A stretch of DNA of 64,000 nt, from assembly GCA_026003255.1 (NCBI GenBank), contig BPGX01000002.1, positions 248,001 to 312,000 on the forward strand, given 5' to 3'. Below, one piece after another: positions 6,410 through 15,026 of the stretch. Origin of the DNA: Bacteroidia bacterium (lineage in GTDB: Bacteria > Bacteroidota > Bacteroidia > B-17B0 > Aurantibacillaceae). Both the position numbers and the translations under genes were made by a program. Below the pieces are notes generated by a model that saw only the letters and a program-made list of their open reading frames with translations, was not told the origin of the DNA and did no database searches. Each line of letters starts with the position of its first letter. Position 1 is the first letter of the stretch.

Positions 6410-7534
6410 TTACAAATCATCAAACGGGCTTTTAATTTTTTGCAAACTATGGGTCGATACATGGTTGTAAATTTCGGTGGTCTTGGAACTGCTATGCCCC
6501 AATAGTTCCTGAATGTACCTCAGGTCTGTTCCTGATTCGAGTAAATGGGTGGCATAACTGTGCCGTAACCAATGTAGGGTTACGGGTTTCTTTATGTTGT
6601 TTTTTGCTAATGCTTGTTTTAGTACACTTTGAAGACACTTGGCACTGTATTGCCTGTTTTTTTCTAGACCTTCAAACAACCAGTATTAGGGCTTATATGC
6701 TTTCAGGTATTCATTTAGCATGGATAGAACCTTTGGGGTTAATGGAAGGTATCGGTCTTTTTTGCCTTTGGATTGCCTTATGTATAATTGTTTTCGTTTA
6801 CTGTCAATATCCATGATTGTTAAGTTTAACAGTTCGCTTCTGCGTAGTCCGCAAGCATAAATTAAACTCAGCATGGTACGGTGTTTTAAATTTACAGGTG
6901 CTTCTATAATTAGTTTTACTTCTTCCTTGCTAAGCACATTGGGAAGTTTTTTACTGCGTTTGGGGCGATGAATATCCTGCGGGTTCAGGCTGCGTTTTTC
7001 CATGCGAAGGTAAAATAGCTTTACCGCATTTATTACCTGATTTTGAAACGAGGAGGAATAATGGTTTTTAAGAATATAGTCATTAAAAAATACAATCAGG
7101 TCTTGCTCTGTAATTTCATGCACTTGCTTGGAAGCATAATACCGAAAAAATGTGCGAATGGCTTCGGTATATGTTTTTATGGTACTGCTACTGTATCGCT
7201 TCGATTGCATCCATTGTTCAAACGCCTTTATATGCTCAGCGGCTTCTTTTGTAAGTGGTGGTAAGGTATGTGCTGTATGTTGATTTTCTCTTTTAGACTC
7301 AAATGGCTTTGTTTTTAATTCACTCAAATCAATCCATACTTTGCCCTTGAGTGTTTGGTATAAACAATTGAAGTTTTCACGCGTATTTTCCACGTACCAG
7401 CATTTTAGTGTACTACTCCACCTGGCGCCAACTAATTTTACTGATTCAATCAGGTTGTTGTCGTAAGGAAAATAAATGCCTATGCATTTTTTATTGTTAT
7501 GTACAATGGGTTTGAGCACAATGTGAGTTGTCAT
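6410..7534 (-). pseudogene. Tyrosine recombinase (integron-type position), interrupted by one in-frame stop
   Basis: One frame of 375 codons runs from ATG at 7534 to TAA at 6410-6412, broken only by TAA at 6686-6688 (codon 283). The parts carry all family residues: Arg in YACGLRRSELL, Lys in RQSKGKKDR, HxxR in [11 protein letters not shown], His in ELLGHSS and Tyr in TTEIYNHV. A region of about 90 residues precedes the SAM-like core-binding domain. The C-terminal IKSPFDDL recalls the SPLD end of IntI. The extra segment IntI has between the Lys and HxxR patches is absent, so the catalytic domain is XerC/D-like. The stop lies where KPKYWLF-like sequence is expected, before HxxR and Tyr, so the enzyme should be dead unless read through. 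It points the same way as the cassettes, unlike classical integrons. Confidence 0.85.
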
Positions 7535-7667
7535 AATTTTTGTCTTATCTAGTACAAAAAATTACGCAATAACAATCGTTTTGCTGCAATTATAAGTAAT
7601 TTAATTCAAATTTTGTAAATTTATTTTCGCACCACTAAAACAAAATTTTTTCTCATTAAAACATCTC

Positions 7668-7709
7668 CTCTAACTCATCACTTAAAACTTCTAACTCAGA
7701 ACGCCTAAC
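7668..7709. repeat. Degenerate heptamer tandem repeat
   Basis: Six consecutive 7-base units can be read in phase: CTCTAAC, TCATCAC, TTAAAAC, TTCTAAC, TCAGAAC, GCCTAAC. All end in AC and five end in AAC. The repeat abuts the 3' end of the TrhP-like gene and separates the accessory island from the core genes. Short heptameric tandem repeats of this kind are known from intergenic DNA in several phyla, and no function is clear. Confidence 0.6.
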
Positions 7710-7713
7710 TCCC

Positions 7714-8946
7714 TTATGCATCTATCCACTTGTATAACTTATCTGATGGACGAATTTTTTCAGGTACTTTCATGGAAAACACATCGCCCTTTTTTACTTC
7801 ATTGACTGGTTTATCGTTCATTCTGATTTCTTCTACTTTTGTTTTAATAAATCCAGTTTTAGGTCCTGTGATAATGACTTCATCGCCTACTTTCAAAGAA
7901 TGTGTTTCTAATTCAAATTCACCTACCTGTATTTTATCAAAATACTTTCTACCAACACCTAAATACAATTTCTTTTTAGTAGCAGATGAACCATGTTCTT
8001 TGCTCCATTCTCCCATCTTTCTGCCTAAATAATAACCGTCCCAAAAACCTCTGTTAAATACGGTAGAAAGTTCTTTTTTCCAGTTTTCTATTTTCTCTAA
8101 AGTATAAGTGCCCTCATAAATACTATCAATGGCTTCTCTATAACATTTTGTCGTAACATAAACATAATCGGCTGAACGTCCTCTTCCTTCAATCTTTAAA
8201 ACACTTACTCCAGCGTCAATAATTTTATCCAGAAAATCTATTGTACACAAATCCTTAGCAGACATGATGTATTCGTTGTCAATTTCTAATTCGTATCCTT
8301 CTTCTTTGTCAATGACAATATAACTTCTTCTGCAGTTTTGAATACAAGCGCCTCTGTTTGCGGAAGCATTGTGAGAATGTAAACTCAAATAACACTTTCC
8401 AGATACTGCCATGCACAACGCTCCGTGTCCAAAAATTTCAATTTTTACAAGTTCTCCGGAAGGGCCAGTAATTTCTCTTCGTTTGATTTCACGAACAATA
8501 TCCGCTACCTGCATTAAACTCAACTCTCTTGAAAGTACCATCACGTCCGCAAAAGCAGAATAAAATTCAACAGATTCAATATTTGTAACATTGCATTGAG
8601 TAGAAATGTGAGCGGTCATTCCAATCTTTCTGCAATAGTTTAATACGGCATGGTCAGATGCAATGATTGCATTTATTCCATGAAACTTCGCGGCATCTAC
8701 TATTTCTTTCATCAATCGTAAATCATGGTCATACATTATTGTGTTCAGGGTAATATATGTTTTGATATTGTTGTCTTTCGCAATCTGTGCAATTTCTTTT
8801 AAATCTTCAAAGGTAAAGTTTATAGACGAACGCGCCCGCATATTGAGTTGTTCAATTCCAAAATATACCGAATTGCATCCTGCTTTGATTCCAGACATTA
8901 ACGCTTCAAAACTTCCTGCCGGCGACATTAACTCTAACTTTTGCAT
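7714..8946 (-). CDS. trhP: U32-family tRNA 5-hydroxyuridine synthesis protein TrhP (YegQ)-like
   Basis: The product has 410 residues from MQKLELMSPAGSFEALMSGI. It has the U32 signature (LELMSPAG, then AGCNSVYFGI) and a cysteine cluster from ALCMAVSGKC to GACIQNC that fits the iron-sulfur site of this family. A late beta-rich domain (residues 330-410) is typical of the YegQ/TrhP group. TrhP enzymes take part in prephenate-dependent hydroxylation of wobble U34 in tRNA. The frame continues 7 codons upstream (8967), but homologues begin at the chosen ATG. It stands alone next to the accessory island. Confidence 0.8.
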   Translation of the reverse strand: MQKLELMSPAGSFEALMSGIKAGCNSVYFGIEQLNMRARSSINFTFEDLKEIAQIAKDNNIKTYITLNTIMYDHDLRLMKEIVDAAKFHGINAIIASDHAVLNYCRKIGMTAHISTQCNVTNIESVEFYSAFADVMVLSRELSLMQVADIVREIKRREITGPSGELVKIEIFGHGALCMAVSGKCYLSLHSHNASANRGACIQNCRRSYIVIDKEEGYELEIDNEYIMSAKDLCTIDFLDKIIDAGVSVLKIEGRGRSADYVYVTTKCYREAIDSIYEGTYTLEKIENWKKELSTVFNRGFWDGYYLGRKMGEWSKEHGSSATKKKLYLGVGRKYFDKIQVGEFELETHSLKVGDEVIITGPKTGFIKTKVEEIRMNDKPVNEVKKGDVFSMKVPEKIRPSDKLYKWIDA

Positions 8947-9012
8947 AATCGAAATTCTTTTTCGCAAAATTACAGAAATCTATCTGAAACTGAAAGATAT
9001 AGAATCATTAAC

Positions 9013-9465
9013 CTATTCATTTAGCCCAACACCATACTCCTTAATATCCTGCACCATTGTCCAATTATCATTTATTTTTTCATAAACAAATTGAGAAAGA
9101 CCGTTGGTTAATACCAAACATTGTGCTTTCAAATGTTGATTGTATATCAATACCTGTTGCATCACCGATTCATCAATGTTTACAGTAGGAGCTTTACATT
9201 CTGCTACTAAAATAAATTCTTGTTTTTTATTTATCACAGCAATGTCAAATCTTTTCTTTAATTTATTAATAACAATTTCCTTTTCTACAATAATGGTTTC
9301 AAGGGGAAATTGTTTGTTAAATATAAGATAATGTATTAAATGCTGTCGAACAAATTCTTCTGGAGTAAGCGTTACCCATTGTCTTCTGGCAATATCCCAA
9401 ATTTCAACAGCATCAGTTTCTTTGTTTTTTCTGGTTTTAAATTCATACTGGGGATAAACAAACAT
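9013..9465 (-). CDS. HsdR-N-like restriction-endonuclease-fold protein
   Basis: The 150-residue product has KRFDIAVINKKQEFILVAEC followed by Lys, a D-x(n)-E-x-K core of the PD-(D/E)xK fold. QQVLIYNQHLKAQCLVLTNG follows it. This matches the stand-alone type I restriction enzyme R N-terminal-like proteins that are widespread single-copy genes in Bacteroidota. No HsdS or HsdM partner is near, so it is not part of a type I system here. It starts one base after the OstA-like gene and is probably co-transcribed with it. The family is clear but its cellular role is unknown. Confidence 0.8.
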   Translation of the reverse strand: MFVYPQYEFKTRKNKETDAVEIWDIARRQWVTLTPEEFVRQHLIHYLIFNKQFPLETIIVEKEIVINKLKKRFDIAVINKKQEFILVAECKAPTVNIDESVMQQVLIYNQHLKAQCLVLTNGLSQFVYEKINDNWTMVQDIKEYGVGLNE

Positions 9466-9466
9466 A

Positions 9467-10978
9467 TTACAAAAAGTTTTTTCGTTGTGGTCTTAACTTG
9501 GGTTGCCATTGAAAATCGGGCAATTTTTCTTTTTCTACCTGCACTCTTTTAATAGGAATTAAAAAACTTTCAGGATGATCGATAAACACAATTTTTTCTA
9601 TTTCATTATTCATAAAATCCACTCTGATTTTACTACACTTTGCTTTATTCAATCCTGTCCATTTTTTTTCTTCATTTTGGGTAAAATAATAAACCTGTGC
9701 ATTGCCTTCTACAGTAATGGTTTTAATGCTATCCTGATAAAATTGTATCAACATTTTTCTTCCGGCAATTTGATGAAATTTATTGTGATAAATCGTATCT
9801 GCTTCCTGAACAATAATGACATTGGTATCTAAAATAATTTTATCGATCGTATTATTTTTAAGATAAATCCTTGCTTGTTTGCAACTGGCTTGATTTTTAT
9901 CAAACCAAAATTTAGGTTGTCCAATTAAATGTATCACGGAGTCCTTTTCATAATACAATATCTTTTCTGCAATGGCCTGAAATTGATAGTGAAACAATTG
10001 ACTATTGTGCAAACATTTTGCCACAATGTGTGAGTCCTGTTTTTCATAATATAATGTATCCGTTGTGAGAAAAATAGTATCCTTCTTGTCTTGAATTTTT
10101 CTCAACACTGGATGTTGTGTAATAAGTGCTGTTTCATTTGTTCTATTGTATTTTGCCCATTGTCCAGTGATAATAGATTTTTGAGATGTATCTATTAACT
10201 GAACATTATGAAAGGCATATCCGATATTGTTTTGTTCATCGTAATACATACTATCGGCATAAAGTTTTTTATTGTCAGAAAAAATCATTGGATGAGATGA
10301 AAAATAGGCCTTTTTGTTTTTAGTATCGTACCAACCTTTTTCACAATACAAATAATCTTTATCCATTAAAATAATGGTTGGTGCATTAAAATGTGCAATA
10401 TCTGTAGTAGTGTAGTAAAATAAAGTGTCTGTTTTTATTGTATAATCTGGATTTTTAAGGACTACATTATTTTTAAATCCTAAAGTTTTAGTAGTAGAAT
10501 AATAATAACCTTTATCACTGGTAAGCTCGTGTTCATTGCGAATAATAATGGCTTTATCAGGATAGTACGCTGTTTTTGTAGAAAGATTGTATTGTAAAAT
10601 TTCTGTTTTCAACTGAATACGATTGTCGTTACATACAACATTTTTTTCCAGTGAAGCGATTTTATCGGATGCCTTGTAATTCAAATGTTGTGCAGTAATA
10701 TTTAAACTATCTGAAACGATACGAATATTTCCAAACGCTTCTAAAGATTGATTGGGATACAAATACGCGCTATCGCAATAGAATAGGGTATTTTCATGTT
10801 TACAAATAACATTTCCTATCAGGCGATTGGCGTCAATGGCTTTATTATATTTTAGATAATTGGCATTTAAAATTTCTATTTGTTTCAAAGAATTTTTTGT
10901 AGATGCATTATTATTTTGTGAAAATGAACACCAATAAAAAATCAAGAAGTAAATAATTGTGCAAAAACGATGAAACAT
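9467..10978 (-). CDS. OstA/LptA-like LPS transport protein
   Basis: The 503-residue product has a signal peptide (MFHRFCTIIYFLIFYWCSFS, then Q). Long arrays of beta-strands follow in units such as LIGNVICKHENTLFYCDSAY and AYYPDKAIIIRNEHELTSDK. These are the OstA/LptA jellyroll repeats that form a slide for lipopolysaccharide across the periplasm. The length is typical for the Bacteroidota OstA-like family, much longer than E. coli LptA. It is followed closely by the HsdR-N-like gene and preceded by dut. Confidence 0.85.
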   Translation of the reverse strand: MFHRFCTIIYFLIFYWCSFSQNNNASTKNSLKQIEILNANYLKYNKAIDANRLIGNVICKHENTLFYCDSAYLYPNQSLEAFGNIRIVSDSLNITAQHLNYKASDKIASLEKNVVCNDNRIQLKTEILQYNLSTKTAYYPDKAIIIRNEHELTSDKGYYYSTTKTLGFKNNVVLKNPDYTIKTDTLFYYTTTDIAHFNAPTIILMDKDYLYCEKGWYDTKNKKAYFSSHPMIFSDNKKLYADSMYYDEQNNIGYAFHNVQLIDTSQKSIITGQWAKYNRTNETALITQHPVLRKIQDKKDTIFLTTDTLYYEKQDSHIVAKCLHNSQLFHYQFQAIAEKILYYEKDSVIHLIGQPKFWFDKNQASCKQARIYLKNNTIDKIILDTNVIIVQEADTIYHNKFHQIAGRKMLIQFYQDSIKTITVEGNAQVYYFTQNEEKKWTGLNKAKCSKIRVDFMNNEIEKIVFIDHPESFLIPIKRVQVEKEKLPDFQWQPKLRPQRKNFL

Positions 10979-10995
10979 TTATTATTCAGATATAA

Positions 10996-11436
10996 TTAAA
11001 CTTTTACACCTGTAGATCCAAAACCACCTTCTCCTCTTGTTGTTTCTTGAAGCATCTCAACTGGCTTCCATTGTACTTTTGAATGTGGTGCTACCACCAT
11101 CTGGGCAATTCTCTCACCATCGTTGATGATGAAAGGTTCTGATGAAAGGTTAATCAAAAGCACTTTTATTTCACCTCTGTAATCCGCATCAATCGTGCCG
11201 GGAGAGTTAAGAACAGTAATTCCGTGTTTGAATGCTAATCCGCTTCTTGGTCTTATTTGTGCTTCGTAGCCCTCAGGAAGAGCGATGTATAATCCGGTAG
11301 GGACAAGAATTCGTTCAAATGGGCGAAGTGTAATAGGTCTATCCAGATTAGCAATTAAATCCATTCCCGCAGATAGTTCTGTCTGATATTGTGGAAGTGG
11401 ATGTCTGCTTTTATTGATAATTTCAACTGTTACCAT
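10996..11436 (-). CDS. dut: dUTP diphosphatase
   Basis: The product has 146 residues from MVTVEIINK. All five trimeric dUTPase motifs are visible: [39 protein letters not shown] and the C-terminal [10 protein letters not shown] arm. It hydrolyses dUTP to dUMP, protecting DNA from uracil. An in-frame TTG at 11445 is possible, but the ATG gives the usual N-terminus. It lies 12 bases after cysQ and is likely in the same operon. Confidence 0.95.
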   Translation of the reverse strand: MVTVEIINKSRHPLPQYQTELSAGMDLIANLDRPITLRPFERILVPTGLYIALPEGYEAQIRPRSGLAFKHGITVLNSPGTIDADYRGEIKVLLINLSSEPFIINDGERIAQMVVAPHSKVQWKPVEMLQETTRGEGGFGSTGVKV

Positions 11437-11448
11437 ACATACCAATTT

Positions 11449-12264
11449 TTAATACACAGCATAAGCAATAAAATCGGGGTTTTCAAAATGCTTTTTGTGA
11501 TATTCCAAAGGTTGCAAATATCGTGAATCTAAGATATTACCGCCTGCTTCTTTAAGAATGATATGAGCGGCAGCCGTATCCCATTCCATTGTTCTGCCAA
11601 AACGAGGGTATTCGTGTGCTTTACCTTCTGCAAGCAGACACATTTTCAAACTGCTTCCCATTCGTATGTATTCGATGAGTCCGTGTTCTTTTCTTTGTTG
11701 GTCAATATAATCGACTGTTTTTTCATCTAAATGAGAACGGCTGGTAATAATAGTATATACATTGGGCAAATTGTAAATGGGTAATTTATCACTATATTCA
11801 AGTATATCTTCTAATGTAAATTCGGAGTGAAGTGTGATTTTTTTCAAATCATTTCCTTCAATTTTGTAAGAACCAAAATGCTTCATTCCAAAATAAAGTA
11901 AATCTTTTGCTGGAGCATATACTATTCCTAATACTGGTTCTTTATTCTCAATTAAAGCGATATTAATGGTAAATTCTCCATTTCTTTTGATGAATTCACG
12001 AGTTCCGTCCAGTGGGTCTATCACAAAGAAGGTGTCAATTTTATTCATTTCTTCTTCTGAGAATACATTTTCTTCTTCGCTGATAATAGGGATATTATGA
12101 TGACTCAAGAGTTGAATAATTTTTTTGCTGGACAAAGTATCTGCTAATGTAACTGGTGTATTATCTGATTTTGTAATAATTTCAAAAGGAGTGTGATATA
12201 TCTCATTCACTATCTTTCCTGCTTCAATAGCTGCACGAATACTATCTAACAAAATTTGATTCAT
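11449..12264 (-). CDS. cysQ: 3'(2'),5'-bisphosphate nucleotidase CysQ
   Basis: The 271-residue inositol-monophosphatase-fold protein has the metal-binding stretches ISEEE and DPLDGTREFIKRNGEFTINI, and a late WDTAAAHIILKEAGG. The REFIKRNGEFTIN segment is typical of CysQ, which degrades 3'-phosphoadenosine 5'-phosphate from sulfate assimilation. No sulfate genes are adjacent. It precedes dut. Confidence 0.9.
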   Translation of the reverse strand: MNQILLDSIRAAIEAGKIVNEIYHTPFEIITKSDNTPVTLADTLSSKKIIQLLSHHNIPIISEEENVFSEEEMNKIDTFFVIDPLDGTREFIKRNGEFTINIALIENKEPVLGIVYAPAKDLLYFGMKHFGSYKIEGNDLKKITLHSEFTLEDILEYSDKLPIYNLPNVYTIITSRSHLDEKTVDYIDQQRKEHGLIEYIRMGSSLKMCLLAEGKAHEYPRFGRTMEWDTAAAHIILKEAGGNILDSRYLQPLEYHKKHFENPDFIAYAVY

Positions 12265-12373
12265 TGTTTACTTTTCAAATTTAATACCCCATAAAGATAA
12301 AGAATTAAATAATATACAACAAAGAAAATAACTCGCGATAACGTAATATTTCTTATACATTTAACAGTACTCC

Positions 12374-13588
12374 CTAAATTAGAACGTTTATAGAATTTTC
12401 AAATTTGATGTTTAAAAGACCATTAATCCTTTGAATCACCTGCTCTAACAAAGCATCTGGACAAGAAGCACCACCTGTAATGATGATTTTTACTTCTTCT
12501 TTATCGGGTAAGAAGTTTATTGTTTCCACTATCTCTTTTGTTTCAAGATTGAAGTGGCGAATTTTATCCGCAGAAATGATTTCATTGGCTGAAGAGATGA
12601 AGTAGGTTGGAAATTTGGTTTGTAATAATTCCACAAGATGTGATGTATTGCTACTATTATAGCCACCAACCACAATGGCAAGGTCTGCATCGGTATTCAA
12701 TAAATGTAATACAGAGGTTTGATTTTCATTGGTAGCATAACACAATGTGTCGTGTGTATCTGCAAAATGATCTTTTATGTTTTCAGATCCATATTTTTTT
12801 ATCATTACTTCTTTTAAATAATGACTAATCTCTTCCGTTTCAGTTGCCAACATTGTAGTTTGATTAATTACACCTATTCTTTGAAAGTGTTGATGGATAT
12901 TAAATCCTTCTGAAAATTTTTCTTTAAATGCTAGTTCAAATTCTTGCTGTGATTTTTGTTCTAAAATAAAAGGTTCCAATAACTTTGCTTCTTCAAGATC
13001 TCGAATAATCACAGAATGATTGAACTGTTTACTACGTGAAAACGTGGCTCTGGTTTCTTCGTGCTTGTATTTACCATGTATAATAATTGTATAGTTTTGT
13101 TTTCCAATTTGTTCTGCTTTTTTCCAGACACGTTCTACAAATGGACAGGTGGTGTCATAGAAGTAAGTTTGTAGTTGTAATTGTTTAATTCTTTCAAGAA
13201 TTTCCATAGGGGATCCAAATGCGGGAATAATAATTACATCGTTATCTCTTAATTCTGAAAAATCAATTAAGGTATTTCCGTACGTATCCTGTAAAAATTG
13301 AATGCCACGTTCTTGTAAGTCCTTATTCACTTCCGGATTATGAATCATTTGACTTAACAAAAAGATTCTTTTGTCAGGATTTTCATCAATGGCACGAAAA
13401 GCAATTTCAATAGCATTTTCCACTCCATAACAAAAGCCAAAGTGTCTGGGAATGTAATATTTTATTTTTCCAAAATCCAATACAGATGGCGAAAAATCTC
13501 TACGTTTGGGATCTTGTTGTTTTCTAAAATCCTTAACTTTTTGAATGAGTGGACTTCTATAAAATGCAGGGACATTAAATGTTTTCAT
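12374..13588 (-). CDS. ispH: 4-hydroxy-3-methylbut-2-enyl diphosphate reductase
   Basis: The product has 404 residues from MKTFNVPAFYRSP. The three cysteines that bind the iron-sulfur cluster are in HFGFCYGVENA, TTCPFVERVWK and GGASCPDALLEQV. It catalyses the last step of the MEP isoprenoid pathway. The length (about 400 against 310 in E. coli) is normal for the Bacteroidota form, which has an N-terminal extension and an insert. The frame is open 11 codons further up, but that would run over the end of dapF. The chosen ATG lies just after the dapF stop. Confidence 0.93.
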   Translation of the reverse strand: MKTFNVPAFYRSPLIQKVKDFRKQQDPKRRDFSPSVLDFGKIKYYIPRHFGFCYGVENAIEIAFRAIDENPDKRIFLLSQMIHNPEVNKDLQERGIQFLQDTYGNTLIDFSELRDNDVIIIPAFGSPMEILERIKQLQLQTYFYDTTCPFVERVWKKAEQIGKQNYTIIIHGKYKHEETRATFSRSKQFNHSVIIRDLEEAKLLEPFILEQKSQQEFELAFKEKFSEGFNIHQHFQRIGVINQTTMLATETEEISHYLKEVMIKKYGSENIKDHFADTHDTLCYATNENQTSVLHLLNTDADLAIVVGGYNSSNTSHLVELLQTKFPTYFISSANEIISADKIRHFNLETKEIVETINFLPDKEEVKIIITGGASCPDALLEQVIQRINGLLNIKFENSINVLI

Positions 13589-13592
13589 AAAA

Positions 13593-14372
13593 TTAAATTT
13601 GTATTTCTCCTTTGAAGACAAAATTAGCGTTTCCTGTCAGGAATACATTATGATAAACAGAATCATTTTTTTGAAATTCTACTACTAACCTTCCTCCACG
13701 AGTTTGTACATTTACTTTTTTGTCTTTTAAATTAAGAATATAATCTGCGATAATAGCACAAGCGGTAACGCCTGTTCCACAAGCCAATGTTTCATTTTCC
13801 ACACCACGTTCGTAGGTTCTTACTTTAATATTTTCATTATTTACAATTTCCATAAAATTGACATTAATTCCTTCTTTATTAAAGTTTGGACTATATCTGA
13901 TTTTTCTTCCTTCCTCAAACACATTTATATCGTCAAGATGGTGAACTATTTTTACAAAATGAGGTGATCCGGTGTTCAAAACAAAATCTTCATTATTATT
14001 TGTAATATTATCAACATCTTTCATTTGCAAACGAATAATGTTATTTTGCAAAACTTCTGCATAATGTAATCCATCAATAGCTTCAAAAGTTGTTTGATTT
14101 TGAATGATACCAAGATGTTTTGCAAACGCCACTATGCATCTGCCGCCATTACCACACATTGTGCTTTCTCTTCCATCCGAATTAAAATAAACCATTTTGA
14201 AATCGGCATTGTTGCTGTTTTCCAATAACATTAGTCCATCGGCACCTATTCCAAAATGTCTATCACAAAGAAATTGAATTTGCTTTGTGTTTAAGAGTAT
14301 TTTTTTTGAACGAATATCTAATAGGATAAAATCATTGCCAGCACCTTGATATTTGTAAAAATGTAGTATCAT
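13593..14372 (-). CDS. dapF: Diaminopimelate epimerase
   Basis: The 259-residue product has the two catalytic cysteines in MCGNGGRCIVAFAKHLG and ETLACGTGVTACA. The start MILHFYKYQGAGNDFILLD is typical. It converts LL- to meso-diaminopimelate for lysine and peptidoglycan synthesis. It sits one base after a small membrane-anchored protein gene and directly before ispH, so all are probably one operon. Confidence 0.95.
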   Translation of the reverse strand: MILHFYKYQGAGNDFILLDIRSKKILLNTKQIQFLCDRHFGIGADGLMLLENSNNADFKMVYFNSDGRESTMCGNGGRCIVAFAKHLGIIQNQTTFEAIDGLHYAEVLQNNIIRLQMKDVDNITNNNEDFVLNTGSPHFVKIVHHLDDINVFEEGRKIRYSPNFNKEGINVNFMEIVNNENIKVRTYERGVENETLACGTGVTACAIIADYILNLKDKKVNVQTRGGRLVVEFQKNDSVYHNVFLTGNANFVFKGEIQI

Positions 14373-14373
14373 A

Positions 14374-15021
14374 TTAATTCATTCTGGCTAATAAATACTC
14401 GTCATTTATTTTTATTAAATTACTAAATTCATTCGTATATGGTAATTTAAAGACAAGTTTGTCGTATTTGATGTAAAGTTCACCTTTGTATTCATAAAGG
14501 TTGATGTAAGGAATATCTTCTAATCCCACAAGTACAAGATAGTTGTTTTCAAAATAATAACCTTTATTATTAAAAGGTGTTTTCTTAAAAACAATGCGCA
14601 TTGCATTATCATTTGCATAATGTGGCACATCCGATAAATTATTCAAAAGCGTGTCTGGGGATTCATTTTCAAGATGTATAATTTTAATCTCTTTTTCAGA
14701 GGTGATTTTTTCCTGAATGACAGCAGAAGAGTTTTCTTTCTCATATTCAATAAAATCAATTGTTGTATCATTTTTATCATTACTTTTTAAATTTTCTTTT
14801 CGCTTTATTTTTTTTGTATTAGGTTTATTGATTTTTTCATTTGATTCGGCTTTTTGAGTAATAACGGTCATTTTAGGATAAAGCGTGTCTTTAATTTGAA
14901 GGAGATATTCGTTGATTTTGAATAAAAAGAAAACACCTGTTAGTACAATGCCTACTAACATTCCAGAGAAGAAAGCTGGAATCTTATTAAGTAAGTTTTT
15001 AATAGATTCTTTGATGGTCAT
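14374..15021 (-). CDS. Membrane-anchored hypothetical protein
   Basis: I do not recognise this 215-residue product. It has one membrane segment near residues 16-37 (FFSGMLVGIVLTGVFFLF) with a short cytoplasmic N-terminus. A long Lys/Asn/Glu-rich linker follows (about 50-110), then a compact domain at 125-215 with several beta-strands (MRIVFKKTPFNNKGYYFENN, LYIKYDKLVFKLPYTNEF). It lies between mutS (5 bases) and dapF (1 base) and is presumably translated with them. It may be an anchored protein acting on the outer side of the inner membrane. Confidence 0.7.
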   Translation of the reverse strand: MTIKESIKNLLNKIPAFFSGMLVGIVLTGVFFLFKINEYLLQIKDTLYPKMTVITQKAESNEKINKPNTKKIKRKENLKSNDKNDTTIDFIEYEKENSSAVIQEKITSEKEIKIIHLENESPDTLLNNLSDVPHYANDNAMRIVFKKTPFNNKGYYFENNYLVLVGLEDIPYINLYEYKGELYIKYDKLVFKLPYTNEFSNLIKINDEYLLARMN

Positions 15022-15026
15022 ATTAT

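Noticed and set aside
1612..6688. Stop codon reassignment to explain the two in-frame TAA codons (1612-1614 and 6686-6688)
   Set aside because: Most complete genes here end in TAA in the expected place, and no other gene reads through TAA. Two separate nonsense changes in decaying accessory genes are simpler.
9013..9465. Type I restriction system
   Set aside because: Only the HsdR N-terminal-like domain is present, with no HsdM/HsdS nearby. This is a common stand-alone core gene in the phylum.
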